32,483 nt of DNA from Muribaculaceae bacterium (lineage in GTDB: Bacteria > Bacteroidota > Bacteroidia > Bacteroidales > Muribaculaceae). The notes below the pieces were generated by a model. It was given only the letters and a program-made list of their open reading frames with translations. It did not search any database and was not told where the DNA came from. The stretch covers positions 1-32,483 of the forward strand of contig JAIDRE010000035.1 in assembly GCA_029061925.1 (NCBI GenBank), written 5' to 3'. How positions within the stretch are numbered: the first letter of the stretch is position 1; each line of letters begins with the position of its first letter. Positions 1-7,197 of this stretch are shown here, in pieces. Made by a program: the position numbers and the translations under genes.

Positions 1-1
1 T

Positions 2-403
2 ACAGGCTTTGGCACTCCCCGCGAAACCGAATTTATCAACGAAAATTTTGCAGGGTGCATCAACATCTCAATCGACTTTGCCGTCATCGAGAAAGCCAAC
101 AACGTGTTTGTCGAGCCCGTTTCTTTTGGATGGAGCGACCTCGGCACATGGAGCTCTCTGCGCGATAACTCAGCTAAAGACAAAGACGGCAACGTGACCC
201 GCAACTGCAATGTCATGACTTTAAACTCAACCGGCAATATCTTTGCAATCAAAAACGACAAACTCGTTGTTGTTGACGGGCTCAAAGACTACATCGTTGC
301 CGACACCGGCGACGTGCTTTTAGTTTGCCCATTGAGCGAAGAACAGAAACTTCGTCAGGTTGTCAATGACGTTAAAATGCTTTATGGCGAAAAATATCTT
401 TAA
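2..403 (+). CDS. manC: Mannose-1-phosphate guanylyltransferase, C-terminal part (5' end outside window)
   Basis: The frame is open from base 2 to a TAA at 401-403, so only about 133 C-terminal residues are seen. The enzyme makes GDP-mannose from mannose-1-phosphate and GTP in the cytoplasm and supplies sugar for surface polysaccharides. The fragment has the family pattern of an [11 protein letters not shown] stretch followed by [13 protein letters not shown], where the nucleotidyltransferase core ends. A short beta-helix-like tail ([18 protein letters not shown]) follows, as in the single-domain bacterial enzymes. The stop overlaps the ruvB start as TAATG, which suggests translational coupling. 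The flippase and glycosyltransferase just downstream fit an exopolysaccharide role. Family assignment is firm; the symbol is by analogy. Confidence 0.87.
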   Translation, partial: TGFGTPRETEFINENFAGCINISIDFAVIEKANNVFVEPVSFGWSDLGTWSSLRDNSAKDKDGNVTRNCNVMTLNSTGNIFAIKNDKLVVVDGLKDYIVADTGDVLLVCPLSEEQKLRQVVNDVKMLYGEKYL

Positions 404-1425
404 TGGAAGAACAAGATTTTGACATAAGGTCTCGCAGCGCTGAACGTGAGGGCGACTTTGAGCGTGCGCTCCGCCCCTCGCAGTTTGATGCGTTTGCCGG
501 ACAAGACAAAATTGTTTCAAATCTAAAAATCTTTGTCGAAGCGGCTCGCCGACGTGGCGAACCGCTCGACCACCTTTTGCTCTACGGACCTCCCGGACTT
601 GGCAAAACCACCCTTTCGGGTATCATCGCCAATGAGCTCGGTGTCGGTTTCAAGGTGACATCGGGTCCGGTACTCGACAAACCGGGCGACCTTGCCGGGA
701 TTCTGACATCACTCGAGCCCAACGATGTGCTTTTCATTGATGAGATCCATCGCCTGAGCCCTGTTGTTGAGGAATATCTCTACTCGGCGATGGAAGACTT
801 CCGCATCGACATCACGATTGACAAAGGTCCGGGTGCACGTTCGGTACAGCTCTCATTGAATCCTTTTACGCTCGTGGGCGCCACCACCCGAAGTGGCTTG
901 CTGACAGCTCCATTACGCGCCCGTTTCGGCATCAACTGTCATCTCGAATATTACGATCACCCGGTGCTTGAACGCATCATTTTGAGGTCGGCTCGACTTC
1001 TCAATGTCGAATGTCAACCCTCTGCAGCTCACGAAATTGCATTGCGAAGCCGCGGTACGCCCCGTATTGCCAACGCTCTTTTGCGCCGTGTACGCGACTT
1101 TGCCGAAATCATCGGTAATGGCGTAATTAACACCGACATAGCACGTTCGTCACTCGAAGCCCTCAACATCGACCGCTATGGTCTCGACCAGGTCGATAAC
1201 AAAATTTTGATGACTATAATCACCAAATTTAACGGTGGACCGGTCGGACTGAACACTATCGCAACCGCGCTGGGCGAAGACCCCGGAACAGTTGAAGATG
1301 TTTACGAGCCATACCTCATCAAGGAAGGTTTTATCAAACGAACGCCACGCGGACGCGAAGTTACCGATCTTGCCTACAAGCATCTCGGCCAGCAACGCCC
1401 AACGGGTGGATTATTTGAAGACTGA
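403..1425 (+). CDS. ruvB: Holliday junction branch migration ATPase RuvB
   Basis: The product has 340 residues, normal for RuvB. It is the hexameric AAA+ motor that, with RuvA and RuvC, migrates and resolves Holliday junctions during recombinational repair. Walker A is GPPGLGKT at about residues 62-69 and Walker B is DEIH at about 113-116. The RuvB-specific sensor/arginine-finger stretch [18 protein letters not shown] follows. The C-terminal winged helix is recognisable at [25 protein letters not shown]. The ATG overlaps the stop of the guanylyltransferase gene by one base. ruvA and ruvC are not in the window, so this is a solitary ruvB placed in a polysaccharide gene run. Confidence 0.97.
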   Translation: MEEQDFDIRSRSAEREGDFERALRPSQFDAFAGQDKIVSNLKIFVEAARRRGEPLDHLLLYGPPGLGKTTLSGIIANELGVGFKVTSGPVLDKPGDLAGILTSLEPNDVLFIDEIHRLSPVVEEYLYSAMEDFRIDITIDKGPGARSVQLSLNPFTLVGATTRSGLLTAPLRARFGINCHLEYYDHPVLERIILRSARLLNVECQPSAAHEIALRSRGTPRIANALLRRVRDFAEIIGNGVINTDIARSSLEALNIDRYGLDQVDNKILMTIITKFNGGPVGLNTIATALGEDPGTVEDVYEPYLIKEGFIKRTPRGREVTDLAYKHLGQQRPTGGLFED

Positions 1426-1470
1426 AAACCCAATCACATTTTATAAGCTCCACAAACCAATCAAATCACA

Positions 1471-2967
1471 GTGGCAGGAATAAAAAGTTTAGCTAAAGAC
1501 ACAGCCATATATGGCATGAGCAGCATCATCGGAAGATTTCTCAACTGGTGCCTTGTGCCGATGTACACCACGTTGTTTGACAGCACCGAATATGGTATTG
1601 TCACATATATTTATTCTATTACGGCGCTACTTCTTATTATTCTTACCTATGGAATGGAAACCGGATTTTTCCGTTTTGCCAACCATGAAGACTATGAGAA
1701 TCCCGGGATGGTCTATTCAACGTCAATGACCTCATTAGGAGTTACATCGACAATTTTTATTGTGTTGACATGTATGTTCTGTGTGCCGCTGTCCAACATT
1801 GCCGAGTGTCCGGGTCATCCGTCCTACATCTGGATGATGGCTATAGCCGTCGGTGTCGATGCTTACACAGCGATTCCGTTTTCATATCTCCGTTTCAAAA
1901 AGAAACCTGTTCGTTTTGCAACTCTAAAGCTAATAAACATAGGGCTGAACATCGGTTTGAACCTGTTTTTCCTCATACTTTGCCCGTGGATCAACAAGGT
2001 TTCACCAGGGTCGATCGATATGTTTTACAATCCCGACTATGGCATCGGCTACATATTCCTATCCAACATGATCAGCTCGTTGGCAACCCTTCTGATGCTC
2101 TATCCCGAGATTTCAAGCGAGACCTGGGAATTTAACGGCAAACTGCTCAAACGCATGCTTCGTTATTCGTTCCCGCTCCTTATCCTCGGAATTGCCGGCG
2201 TTATGAATCAGTCGATTGACAAAATCATCTATCCTTGGCTTGTGACCGACCACGCTCAAGCGATGGCCGACCTTGGTATTTATGGAGCCAACTATAAGAT
2301 TGCCATTGTGATGGTAATGTTTATCCAGGCATTTCGTTTTGCATACGAACCATTCATTTTTGCTCAAAATAAAGAGGCTGACGGGTCGCGCAAAACCGAG
2401 GCATACAGTCAGGCGATGACATTTTTTATAATATTCGCGCTCTTCATTTTCATGGGCGTGATGTTCTATATCGACATTCTGAAATATTTCATTTCTCCGG
2501 CATATTTCTCCGGTTTGAAAGTAGTTCCGATTATTATGATTGCCGAACTCTTTTTCGGTATCTTCTTCAACCTTTCGGTTTGGTACAAGCTGACCGATAA
2601 AACAATCTGGGGAACATGGTTTTCGCTTGGCGGACTTGCCGTAACCCTTATTTTGAACATTGTTCTTGTTCCGCGAATGGGATATATGGGATGTGCCTGG
2701 GCGGCATTTTTCTGCTATGCGTCAATGATGGTGGCTTCTTATTTTACCGGACGTAAACGTTTTCCGATTCCTTATCAGGTCGGCCGAATCGCATCATACG
2801 TTGTCATCGCAGCCGTCTTGTATGGGCTCGGATACATCACCACAACACCCTCGCCGATAATCAACTACGGAGTTCGCGCAGTTCTGCTTGGTATATATAT
2901 CGCTATCGTATTGCGTCGCGAACAGATACCCCTTCTTCATAAAACTTCACAACCCAAAATACAATGA
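1471..2967 (+). CDS. Polysaccharide flippase (Wzx/MATE-like, oligosaccharide exporter)
   Basis: The product has 498 residues and is hydrophobic throughout, with about 12-14 predicted transmembrane segments. The N-terminus (SLAKDTAIYGMSSIIGRFLNW, shortened here) is typical of Bacteroidetes members of the polysaccharide biosynthesis/Wzx superfamily. These proteins move lipid-linked oligosaccharide units across the inner membrane. The start is GTG at 1471, chosen because the conserved N-terminus begins there; the gap after ruvB is 45 bases. The stop overlaps the next start as ATGA, so it is coupled to the glycosyltransferase. Neighbouring GDP-mannose synthesis supports a role in surface polysaccharide export. 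The substrate cannot be told from sequence, and lipid II flippase activity is not favoured. Confidence 0.85.
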   Translation: MAGIKSLAKDTAIYGMSSIIGRFLNWCLVPMYTTLFDSTEYGIVTYIYSITALLLIILTYGMETGFFRFANHEDYENPGMVYSTSMTSLGVTSTIFIVLTCMFCVPLSNIAECPGHPSYIWMMAIAVGVDAYTAIPFSYLRFKKKPVRFATLKLINIGLNIGLNLFFLILCPWINKVSPGSIDMFYNPDYGIGYIFLSNMISSLATLLMLYPEISSETWEFNGKLLKRMLRYSFPLLILGIAGVMNQSIDKIIYPWLVTDHAQAMADLGIYGANYKIAIVMVMFIQAFRFAYEPFIFAQNKEADGSRKTEAYSQAMTFFIIFALFIFMGVMFYIDILKYFISPAYFSGLKVVPIIMIAELFFGIFFNLSVWYKLTDKTIWGTWFSLGGLAVTLILNIVLVPRMGYMGCAWAAFFCYASMMVASYFTGRKRFPIPYQVGRIASYVVIAAVLYGLGYITTTPSPIINYGVRAVLLGIYIAIVLRREQIPLLHKTSQPKIQ

Positions 2968-4241
2968 CAAACCGTCCTATAAAAGCTGTTTTCATCAACC
3001 ACAGTGACATTCACGGCGGAGCAGCTGTCGTCACCTACCGACTTATGCATGCACTCCGCAAAGAAGGCGTTGATGCGTCGATGATTGTCATGACTAAATA
3101 TACCAATGACCCAAACATTTATGTCCCGTCCTCACGCCTGATGCGCGGCTGGAGTTTTTTGATTGAGCGATGGGATATTTTCCGCCATAACGGATTTGTG
3201 CGTGACAGCCTTTTTAAAGTTTCGACCGCGTCAACTGGTATAGGAATAACCAAACTCAAGCTTGTCAAAGAGGCTGATGTGATTATCCTTTCGTGGATTA
3301 ATCAAGGTTTGATGTCGCTCAATGACATCAAGCAACTTCAAAAAATGGGTAAAAAAATCATCTGGATAATGCACGACATGTGGTGCTTCACCGGCATATG
3401 TCATCACTCTCTCGACTGCCGTAATTATACCCTGCGTTGTGGCAACTGCCGATTTCTCGGACTTGACCGTGCGCCAAACGATTTATCCAACAAAATTTGG
3501 GAACGCAAGCGTAAAATTTATGAAAACTCGGGGATTGTATTTGTATCTGTAAGCAACTGGCTTAAAGACCGCGCGTTAGAAAGCTTATTGCTAAAAAAAC
3601 AACGCATTGAGGTCATACCTAATGCCTTCCCGGTCGAAACTTTTAAAATCGAGGTCGAGGAAAGCGTCAAACCTTTTGGCATGACCAAAGACAAACGATA
3701 TATCCTCGTCGGTGCAGCCCGTCTTGACGACCCTATCAAGGGTCTCCCCTTTGCTATCGAAGCTTTTAACATTATCTTTGACGAGCATCCGGCAATCGCC
3801 AACTCATGTGAAGTTATATTTTTCGGCGAACTCAAAGACCCATCAGCAATCGACAACATGCGTTTTCCCCATCGTCATGTCGGCTTAATCAGAGACGGGA
3901 ATGTGCTGAGCAACATGTATGCTTCCGGTTCAGTTGTAGTGTCATCATCACTGTTTGAGACCCTTCCAGGAACACTCATTGAAGGACAGGCAGCCGGCTG
4001 TATTCCCGTGACTTTTGGTCGTGGCGGTCAACGCGACATCGTCCAACACCTCCAAAACGGATATATTGCCGAATACAAAAATCCTCGTTCGCTTGCCGAA
4101 GGTATCATCTGGGCACTCAGTCGTCCGGTTTCCCGTGAATCGCTCCACAATCATGTTGACAAACATTTCTCGGCTAAAATTATTGCACGCCGCTTTATGC
4201 GTTTATTCTATGAACTTACAGGCATTGGCATGACCGATTAA
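2964..4241 (+). CDS. Glycosyltransferase family 4-like protein with a cysteine-rich insert
   Basis: The product has 425 residues with a GT-B fold pattern. The N-terminal domain opens with a strand and a glycine-rich loop (NHSDIHGGAAVVTYRL, about residues 12-27). The C-terminal donor domain carries the retaining-GT E-x7-E motif as E332 and E340 in SLFETLPGTLIEGQAAG. Before the linker there is an HDMWCFTG segment followed by several cysteines (about C141, C146, C152, C159, C162), seen in a subset of polysaccharide GT4 enzymes and possibly metal-binding. It starts inside the flippase stop (ATGA) and should act at the cytoplasmic membrane face on a nucleotide sugar. Donor and acceptor are unknown; GDP-mannose is a guess from context. 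Confidence 0.85.
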   Translation: MTNRPIKAVFINHSDIHGGAAVVTYRLMHALRKEGVDASMIVMTKYTNDPNIYVPSSRLMRGWSFLIERWDIFRHNGFVRDSLFKVSTASTGIGITKLKLVKEADVIILSWINQGLMSLNDIKQLQKMGKKIIWIMHDMWCFTGICHHSLDCRNYTLRCGNCRFLGLDRAPNDLSNKIWERKRKIYENSGIVFVSVSNWLKDRALESLLLKKQRIEVIPNAFPVETFKIEVEESVKPFGMTKDKRYILVGAARLDDPIKGLPFAIEAFNIIFDEHPAIANSCEVIFFGELKDPSAIDNMRFPHRHVGLIRDGNVLSNMYASGSVVVSSSLFETLPGTLIEGQAAGCIPVTFGRGGQRDIVQHLQNGYIAEYKNPRSLAEGIIWALSRPVSRESLHNHVDKHFSAKIIARRFMRLFYELTGIGMTD

Positions 4242-4252
4242 TCCTATCAATT

Positions 4253-5002
4253 ATGAAACGTGTATTATTCATCCTCACAATCTTAACAGCTTTGACAGCA
4301 GTTGCCGAGCGCAAAATGTCAATCGAAAAAAAAGCTGTCAGATTTTACAATCAACAAGAGTGGGCAAGCGCGTCGGCTATGTTCGATTTGTTAATTGAAA
4401 AGGATGATGCGACTGCTTCTGATTTTGCCTATGCAATCGTTTCGGCAGAGATGCAAAGTGACTCGGTCTCAGCAATGTCAATCACTGAAAAGTCAATCTC
4501 TCACGAAATCGCAATCGACTCTACATTCCACTACGTTCGCCAGCTCAGTTTTGCACAAGGGATGACCGCTCTTTATGAGAACTATCTACTTCAGGTAAAG
4601 CGACATATCCCCTGGATGAGACGTGTAGCCGACAACTATCTGATGGATTATTATACGTTCCGAAACAATGGCCCGATGATGATAAGCTACAGCGAATTGA
4701 TGCTGAAAGGATTGCCCAACGATGTGCGTTTCTTGTCAACCCTCGCCCGTGGCTATCTCATTGAAAACCAAACCGACAAGGCTATTGATATATATCATCA
4801 AATTTTGTCTGTTGACCCGAGTAACTATAAGGTGATGTTGATTCTCGGCAACTATTACCATGACCTTTACCATGCAAATCCCGATAAAATGGAATATAAG
4901 AACGAAGCAATCAAATATCTGACCGATGCATCGGCAATACAAGCCACGCCCTACGTTCAAAATCTATTACGCTCGCTTGAGGATAAGCCCTCAAAAAAAT
5001 GA
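4253..5002 (+). CDS. Secreted tetratricopeptide-repeat protein
   Basis: The product has 249 residues. The first 18 or so form a cleavable signal peptide (MKRVLFILTILTALTAVA, then ER), with no lipobox cysteine, so the protein is probably periplasmic. The rest is helical. A TPR-like pair is clearest at about residues 163-205 (LARGYLIENQTDKAIDIYHQ, then ILSVDPSNYKVMLILGNYY). Such proteins are scaffolds for protein-protein contacts, and no catalytic motif is visible. The gene lies 11 bases after the glycosyltransferase and overlaps the glycerate kinase start as ATGA, so it sits in the same transcript. The partner is unknown. Confidence 0.7.
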   Translation: MKRVLFILTILTALTAVAERKMSIEKKAVRFYNQQEWASASAMFDLLIEKDDATASDFAYAIVSAEMQSDSVSAMSITEKSISHEIAIDSTFHYVRQLSFAQGMTALYENYLLQVKRHIPWMRRVADNYLMDYYTFRNNGPMMISYSELMLKGLPNDVRFLSTLARGYLIENQTDKAIDIYHQILSVDPSNYKVMLILGNYYHDLYHANPDKMEYKNEAIKYLTDASAIQATPYVQNLLRSLEDKPSKK

Positions 5003-6129
5003 TCAAGAAAGTTGTCATAGCAATCGACTCATTCAAAGGGTCTGTATCCTCGCTCGAAGCCGGGAATCAAGCGGCTAAAGCCATTCGAGATGTCGTACCC
5101 GATTGCGATGTAACGGTTCTTGAAGTAGCCGACGGTGGCGAAGGAACAGCCCGGGCTTTGGTTAATGCGACCAACGGAAAGATGGTTGCAGTTGACACGG
5201 TAAATCCGCTCGGCGAGCCGATCAAAGCCGAAATCGGGCTCAGCCGTGACTGCAAAACCGCTTATATCGACACTGCCTCGGCTGCCGGAATAACTCTCAT
5301 TCCACGCGATAAACTAAATCCGATGAAAACTTCAACCTATGGAGTTGGCAAGTTGATAAAACATGCCATATCAATCGGTTGCAACAAAATCATCATCGGA
5401 GCCGGAGGTTCGGCAACCGTTGATGGTGGTATTGGTCTGCTTCAAGCCCTTGGATATCGCTTTTTAGACCATGACTGTCAAAATATTGCGCCAAACGAAG
5501 GCTCGCTCAATTCTATCCGCTCAATAGATGCGTCAAATGCTATTGATCTGTCTAATATTGAGATAATTGTAGCCTCTGATGTTGATAATCTTCTTTGTGG
5601 CGACAAAGGTGCGGCTCATGTTTTCGGTCCTCAAAAAGGAGCGACACCCCAAATGGTTGACCAACTCGACGCCGGACTATTAAACCTGTCAAAAGTAGCC
5701 GACCAAGCCGGATTTAAAGGGATGGCAGAAGTTCGTGGCGGTGGTGCGGCAGGAGGACTAAGTGCAGCCCTCGCTGTCTTTGCCAATGCCAAAATTCAAT
5801 CAGGAATTGAAACCATACTCGACATCGTAAACTTCGATGCCATAGCATCCAACGCCGACCTTGTCATCACCGGCGAAGGCAAAATCGACAACCAAACCCT
5901 TGGTGGCAAAGCCCCCTATGGCATCGCCATGCGCGCCCACAAAGCCGGTGTTCCTCGTGTCACAGCCATTTGTGGCACAATCGACCCAACCTTCAACCTC
6001 ACCGCCTCCCCCTTCACCGCCGTCTTCCCAATCATCTCCGGTCCGTGCTCCCTCTCCGACGCCCTCCAACCTGCCACCACCCACCAAAACATCTACCGCA
6101 CAGTCAGCTCAATCATCTCATTAATTTGA
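4999..6129 (+). CDS. glxK: Glycerate kinase (GlxK/GarK family)
   Basis: The product has 376 residues, the usual length for glycerate kinase type 1. It phosphorylates D-glycerate with ATP, feeding it into lower glycolysis. Family signatures are the N-terminal IAIDSFKGSVSSLEAG, the VADGGEGTA loop, the IGAGGSATVDGGIGLLQALG core at about residues 133-152, and a C-terminal TGEGKIDNQT segment. The ATG overlaps the TPR gene stop (ATGA). The last ~250 bases are strikingly C-rich on the plus strand compared with the upstream part. It is the last gene of the operon and borders the accessory islet. Whether the product is 2- or 3-phosphoglycerate cannot be read from sequence. Confidence 0.92.
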   Translation: MIKKVVIAIDSFKGSVSSLEAGNQAAKAIRDVVPDCDVTVLEVADGGEGTARALVNATNGKMVAVDTVNPLGEPIKAEIGLSRDCKTAYIDTASAAGITLIPRDKLNPMKTSTYGVGKLIKHAISIGCNKIIIGAGGSATVDGGIGLLQALGYRFLDHDCQNIAPNEGSLNSIRSIDASNAIDLSNIEIIVASDVDNLLCGDKGAAHVFGPQKGATPQMVDQLDAGLLNLSKVADQAGFKGMAEVRGGGAAGGLSAALAVFANAKIQSGIETILDIVNFDAIASNADLVITGEGKIDNQTLGGKAPYGIAMRAHKAGVPRVTAICGTIDPTFNLTASPFTAVFPIISGPCSLSDALQPATTHQNIYRTVSSIISLI

Positions 6130-6153
6130 CAACCCTTATCAAGCCCTCAAATA

Positions 6154-6185
6154 CTTGCGTAATCTGATGATTATTACTAACTTTG
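6154..6185 (+). promoter_or_regulatory. Orphan Bacteroidetes-type promoter
   Basis: A TAACTTTG -7 box at 6178-6185 and a CTTG -33 element at 6154-6157 are separated by 20 bases. This matches the TTTG / TAnnTTTG consensus of the Bacteroidetes primary sigma factor. It points right, but no plus-strand gene follows for over 8 kb. The predicted transcript would run through direct repeats, a tRNA 3' remnant and a terminator-like hairpin. It may be the promoter of a tRNA or gene lost when the islet arrived, or it may drive a small RNA. Confidence 0.6.
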
Positions 6186-6203
6186 CAAAATAAAATAGCA
6201 TTA

Positions 6204-6276
6204 CTAACGCAACAAATAATAGTAAAACTAACACATCAAACAATAGTAAAACTCACAGCAAATAACATTGCGTTAG
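6204..6276. repeat. Nested repeats: inverted CTAACGCAA flanking two 22-base direct repeats
   Basis: CTAACGCAA at 6204-6212 is matched by its exact reverse complement TTGCGTTAG at 6268-6276. Between them are two direct copies spaced 24 bases apart (6213-6234 and 6237-6258). These share the core AATAGTAAAACT and about 19 of 22 positions. This arrangement of short arms near a tRNA-derived core resembles the arm-binding region of a tyrosine-recombinase attachment site. The recombinase is not present, so the function is inferred. Confidence 0.55.
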
Positions 6277-6314
6277 AAATACAACATTTACGGAATTAAA
6301 GACTTTCCAAGCTT

Positions 6315-6338
6315 GGTTCGAGTCCTGTTCTGGGCACA
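6315..6338 (+). other. tRNA-Leu 3'-end remnant (candidate att core)
   Basis: The segment reads as the last part of a tRNA. T-loop TTCGAGT lies at 6317-6323 with GG before and CC after, then the 3' acceptor strand TCTGGGC at 6329-6335 and discriminator A at 6336. The acceptor strand would pair with GCCCAGA, as found at the 5' end of Bacteroidales tRNA-Leu. Nothing upstream forms the D-arm, anticodon arm or 5' acceptor strand, and the T-stem pairs poorly, so this is not a working tRNA. A lone tRNA 3' end is the usual scar of an element integrated into a tRNA gene. The isotype call rests on recall, not a search. Confidence 0.6.
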
Positions 6339-6344
6339 GATAAA

Positions 6345-6381
6345 GCGAAATAACTCATTGAAAATTCAATAGTTATCTCGC
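6345..6381. terminator. Long hairpin, terminator-like
   Basis: Bases 6345-6362 pair with 6365-6381 over about 16 pairs, with one A/C mismatch and one bulged C; the stem closes with GCGA/TCGC. On the plus strand it is followed by TAATTTTA, so it could act as an intrinsic terminator for a transcript from the orphan promoter. It begins seven bases after the tRNA remnant, where a tRNA gene terminator would be expected. Confidence 0.5.
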
Positions 6382-6393
6382 TAATTTTATATC

Positions 6394-6418
6394 CAACTGG
6401 CAAATTACTGGCAAAATT
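6394..6418 (+). repeat. Left copy of the islet edge motif
   Basis: CAACTGGCAAAT at 6394-6405 is followed, after five bases (TACTG), by GCAAAATT at 6411-6418. The same two blocks occur directly joined at 14553-14572, and GCACAGAT precedes both copies. The left copy has the 37-base hairpin between GCACAGAT and this block. Confidence 0.5.
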
Positions 6419-6500
6419 CAAATATTGCCTTCGGCGAGCTAAAGGTTCCGCGTAACTTTTGCCTGCAAATACGCACAGACGGCATTAAAGAGTAATTCCA

Positions 6501-6787
6501 TTATCCCAGTCCGTGAGTCTCACTCACAAACTGCAACACTGCATCTCTAATTTTGTACGGAGCCTCAAATCTGAACCCGTGAGTATCACTCACGAGTTGC
6601 ATACCCTCTCCTGCCCCAGGTTACGCTTAAGCCAACGCCAATAATTACCGGCTTTTGTATAATCAGGCTCGTCATTGATAGCTCGCACCACGTCAGTAGC
6701 CGAGAACCACCAACAGTTGTCATCCCAGACCGCTCTTACCTCGCGATCATTGAAAAAACGTATTGACTTCTTGCTCATATATGGCAT
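6501..6787 (-). pseudogene. Bro-N domain protein (phage antirepressor-like), frameshifted remnant
   Basis: The first 65 residues match the N-terminus of Bro-N/antirepressor-type DNA-binding proteins, with IRFFNDREVRAVWDD, then WWFSATDVVRAI, then YWRWLKRNL. The frame then ends prematurely at GQERVCNS. Moving one frame over at the run of four Cs at 6614-6617 gives a continuation (EGMQLVSDTHGFRFEAP) that resembles the next part of the domain. This stops at 6501, far short of a normal protein. Loss of frame plus truncation points to a pseudogene. The gene lies 22 bases after DUF3791 on the same strand. A short expressed peptide cannot be ruled out. Confidence 0.6.
6513..6593. repeat. Two palindromes GTGAGT-N3-ACTCAC, 66 bases apart
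   Basis: Perfect six-base arms around a three-base centre occur at 6513-6527 and 6579-6593. The spacing of 66 is a multiple of three. On the minus strand both encode VS(D/E)TH in the shifted Bro-N frame, so they may be a duplicated coding motif and not operators. Confidence 0.5.
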
Positions 6788-6809
6788 TTAGATTTATTAA
6801 AGGCTGATA

Positions 6810-7040
6810 CTACAATACGGCCTCCCAGTTTAGAAGTGTCTCGCTAATGTCATCGGCAACCCAATCAAAACTTTGTGTATGAAGTTCCTCATACCTTTTT
6901 TCCAGCCTGTTTTGGATTAAGCCTTGTTTGCTCAAACGGTTGTGCATCTCCTTACCGGAGATACCCAGTTTACGTGCACCGCTCTCAATCGCCATTACAG
7001 CGAAATGAATCCTGCGGTATATATCATTGTTTATATCCAT
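6810..7040 (-). CDS. DUF3791 domain protein
   Basis: The product has 76 residues and matches the small DUF3791 family of gut Bacteroidetes and Firmicutes. Its features are an N-terminal helix (DIYRRIHFAVMAIESGARKL), GISGKEMHNRLSKQGLI, and a C-terminal YEELHTQSFDWVADDISETL. Family members often sit beside DUF3990 genes in arrangements that look like toxin-antitoxin modules. No DUF3990 gene is present here, and the neighbour is a broken Bro-N gene. It may be a leftover antidote or regulator. A palindrome lies just ahead of the start. The biochemical role is unknown. Confidence 0.65.
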   Translation of the reverse strand: MDINNDIYRRIHFAVMAIESGARKLGISGKEMHNRLSKQGLIQNRLEKRYEELHTQSFDWVADDISETLLNWEAVL

Positions 7041-7042
7041 AT

Positions 7043-7060
7043 TAAACTATACTTAGTTTA
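7043..7060. promoter_or_regulatory. Palindrome upstream of DUF3791 (possible operator)
   Basis: TAAACTA at 7043-7049 and TAGTTTA at 7054-7060 form perfect seven-base arms around TACT. They begin two bases upstream of the DUF3791 start codon. A site here would overlap the transcription or translation start, as in autoregulated small modules. No clear promoter boxes were found with it. The rest of the gap to the AbiH stop (7061-7197) is AT-rich with no recognisable gene. Confidence 0.4.
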
Positions 7061-7197
7061 TTATATCAATGCCTCTAGTGCGTCCTAATTTAGCGATCTT
7101 GAAAAAAATATCAGTTTCTTACTCCTTAAATTTTAAATTGTAGAATCCGTAACACGAATATTTTATAAAAGAATTTTTTCGGAGAAATTTTGACAAA

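Noticed and set aside
5800-6124. Open frames rich in P and S, or in G, on both strands of the glycerate kinase 3' end
   Set aside because: They are low-complexity shadow frames caused by the C-rich codon use of the real gene there.
6513-6593. CRISPR-like pair of palindromic repeats
   Set aside because: Only two units of 15 bases are present, with a spacer that reads as coding sequence in the broken Bro-N frame. There are no cas genes nearby.
6614-6617. Phase-variable homopolymer in the Bro-N gene
   Set aside because: Four bases is too short for frequent slippage, and the alternative frame also ends early, so decay is the simpler reading.
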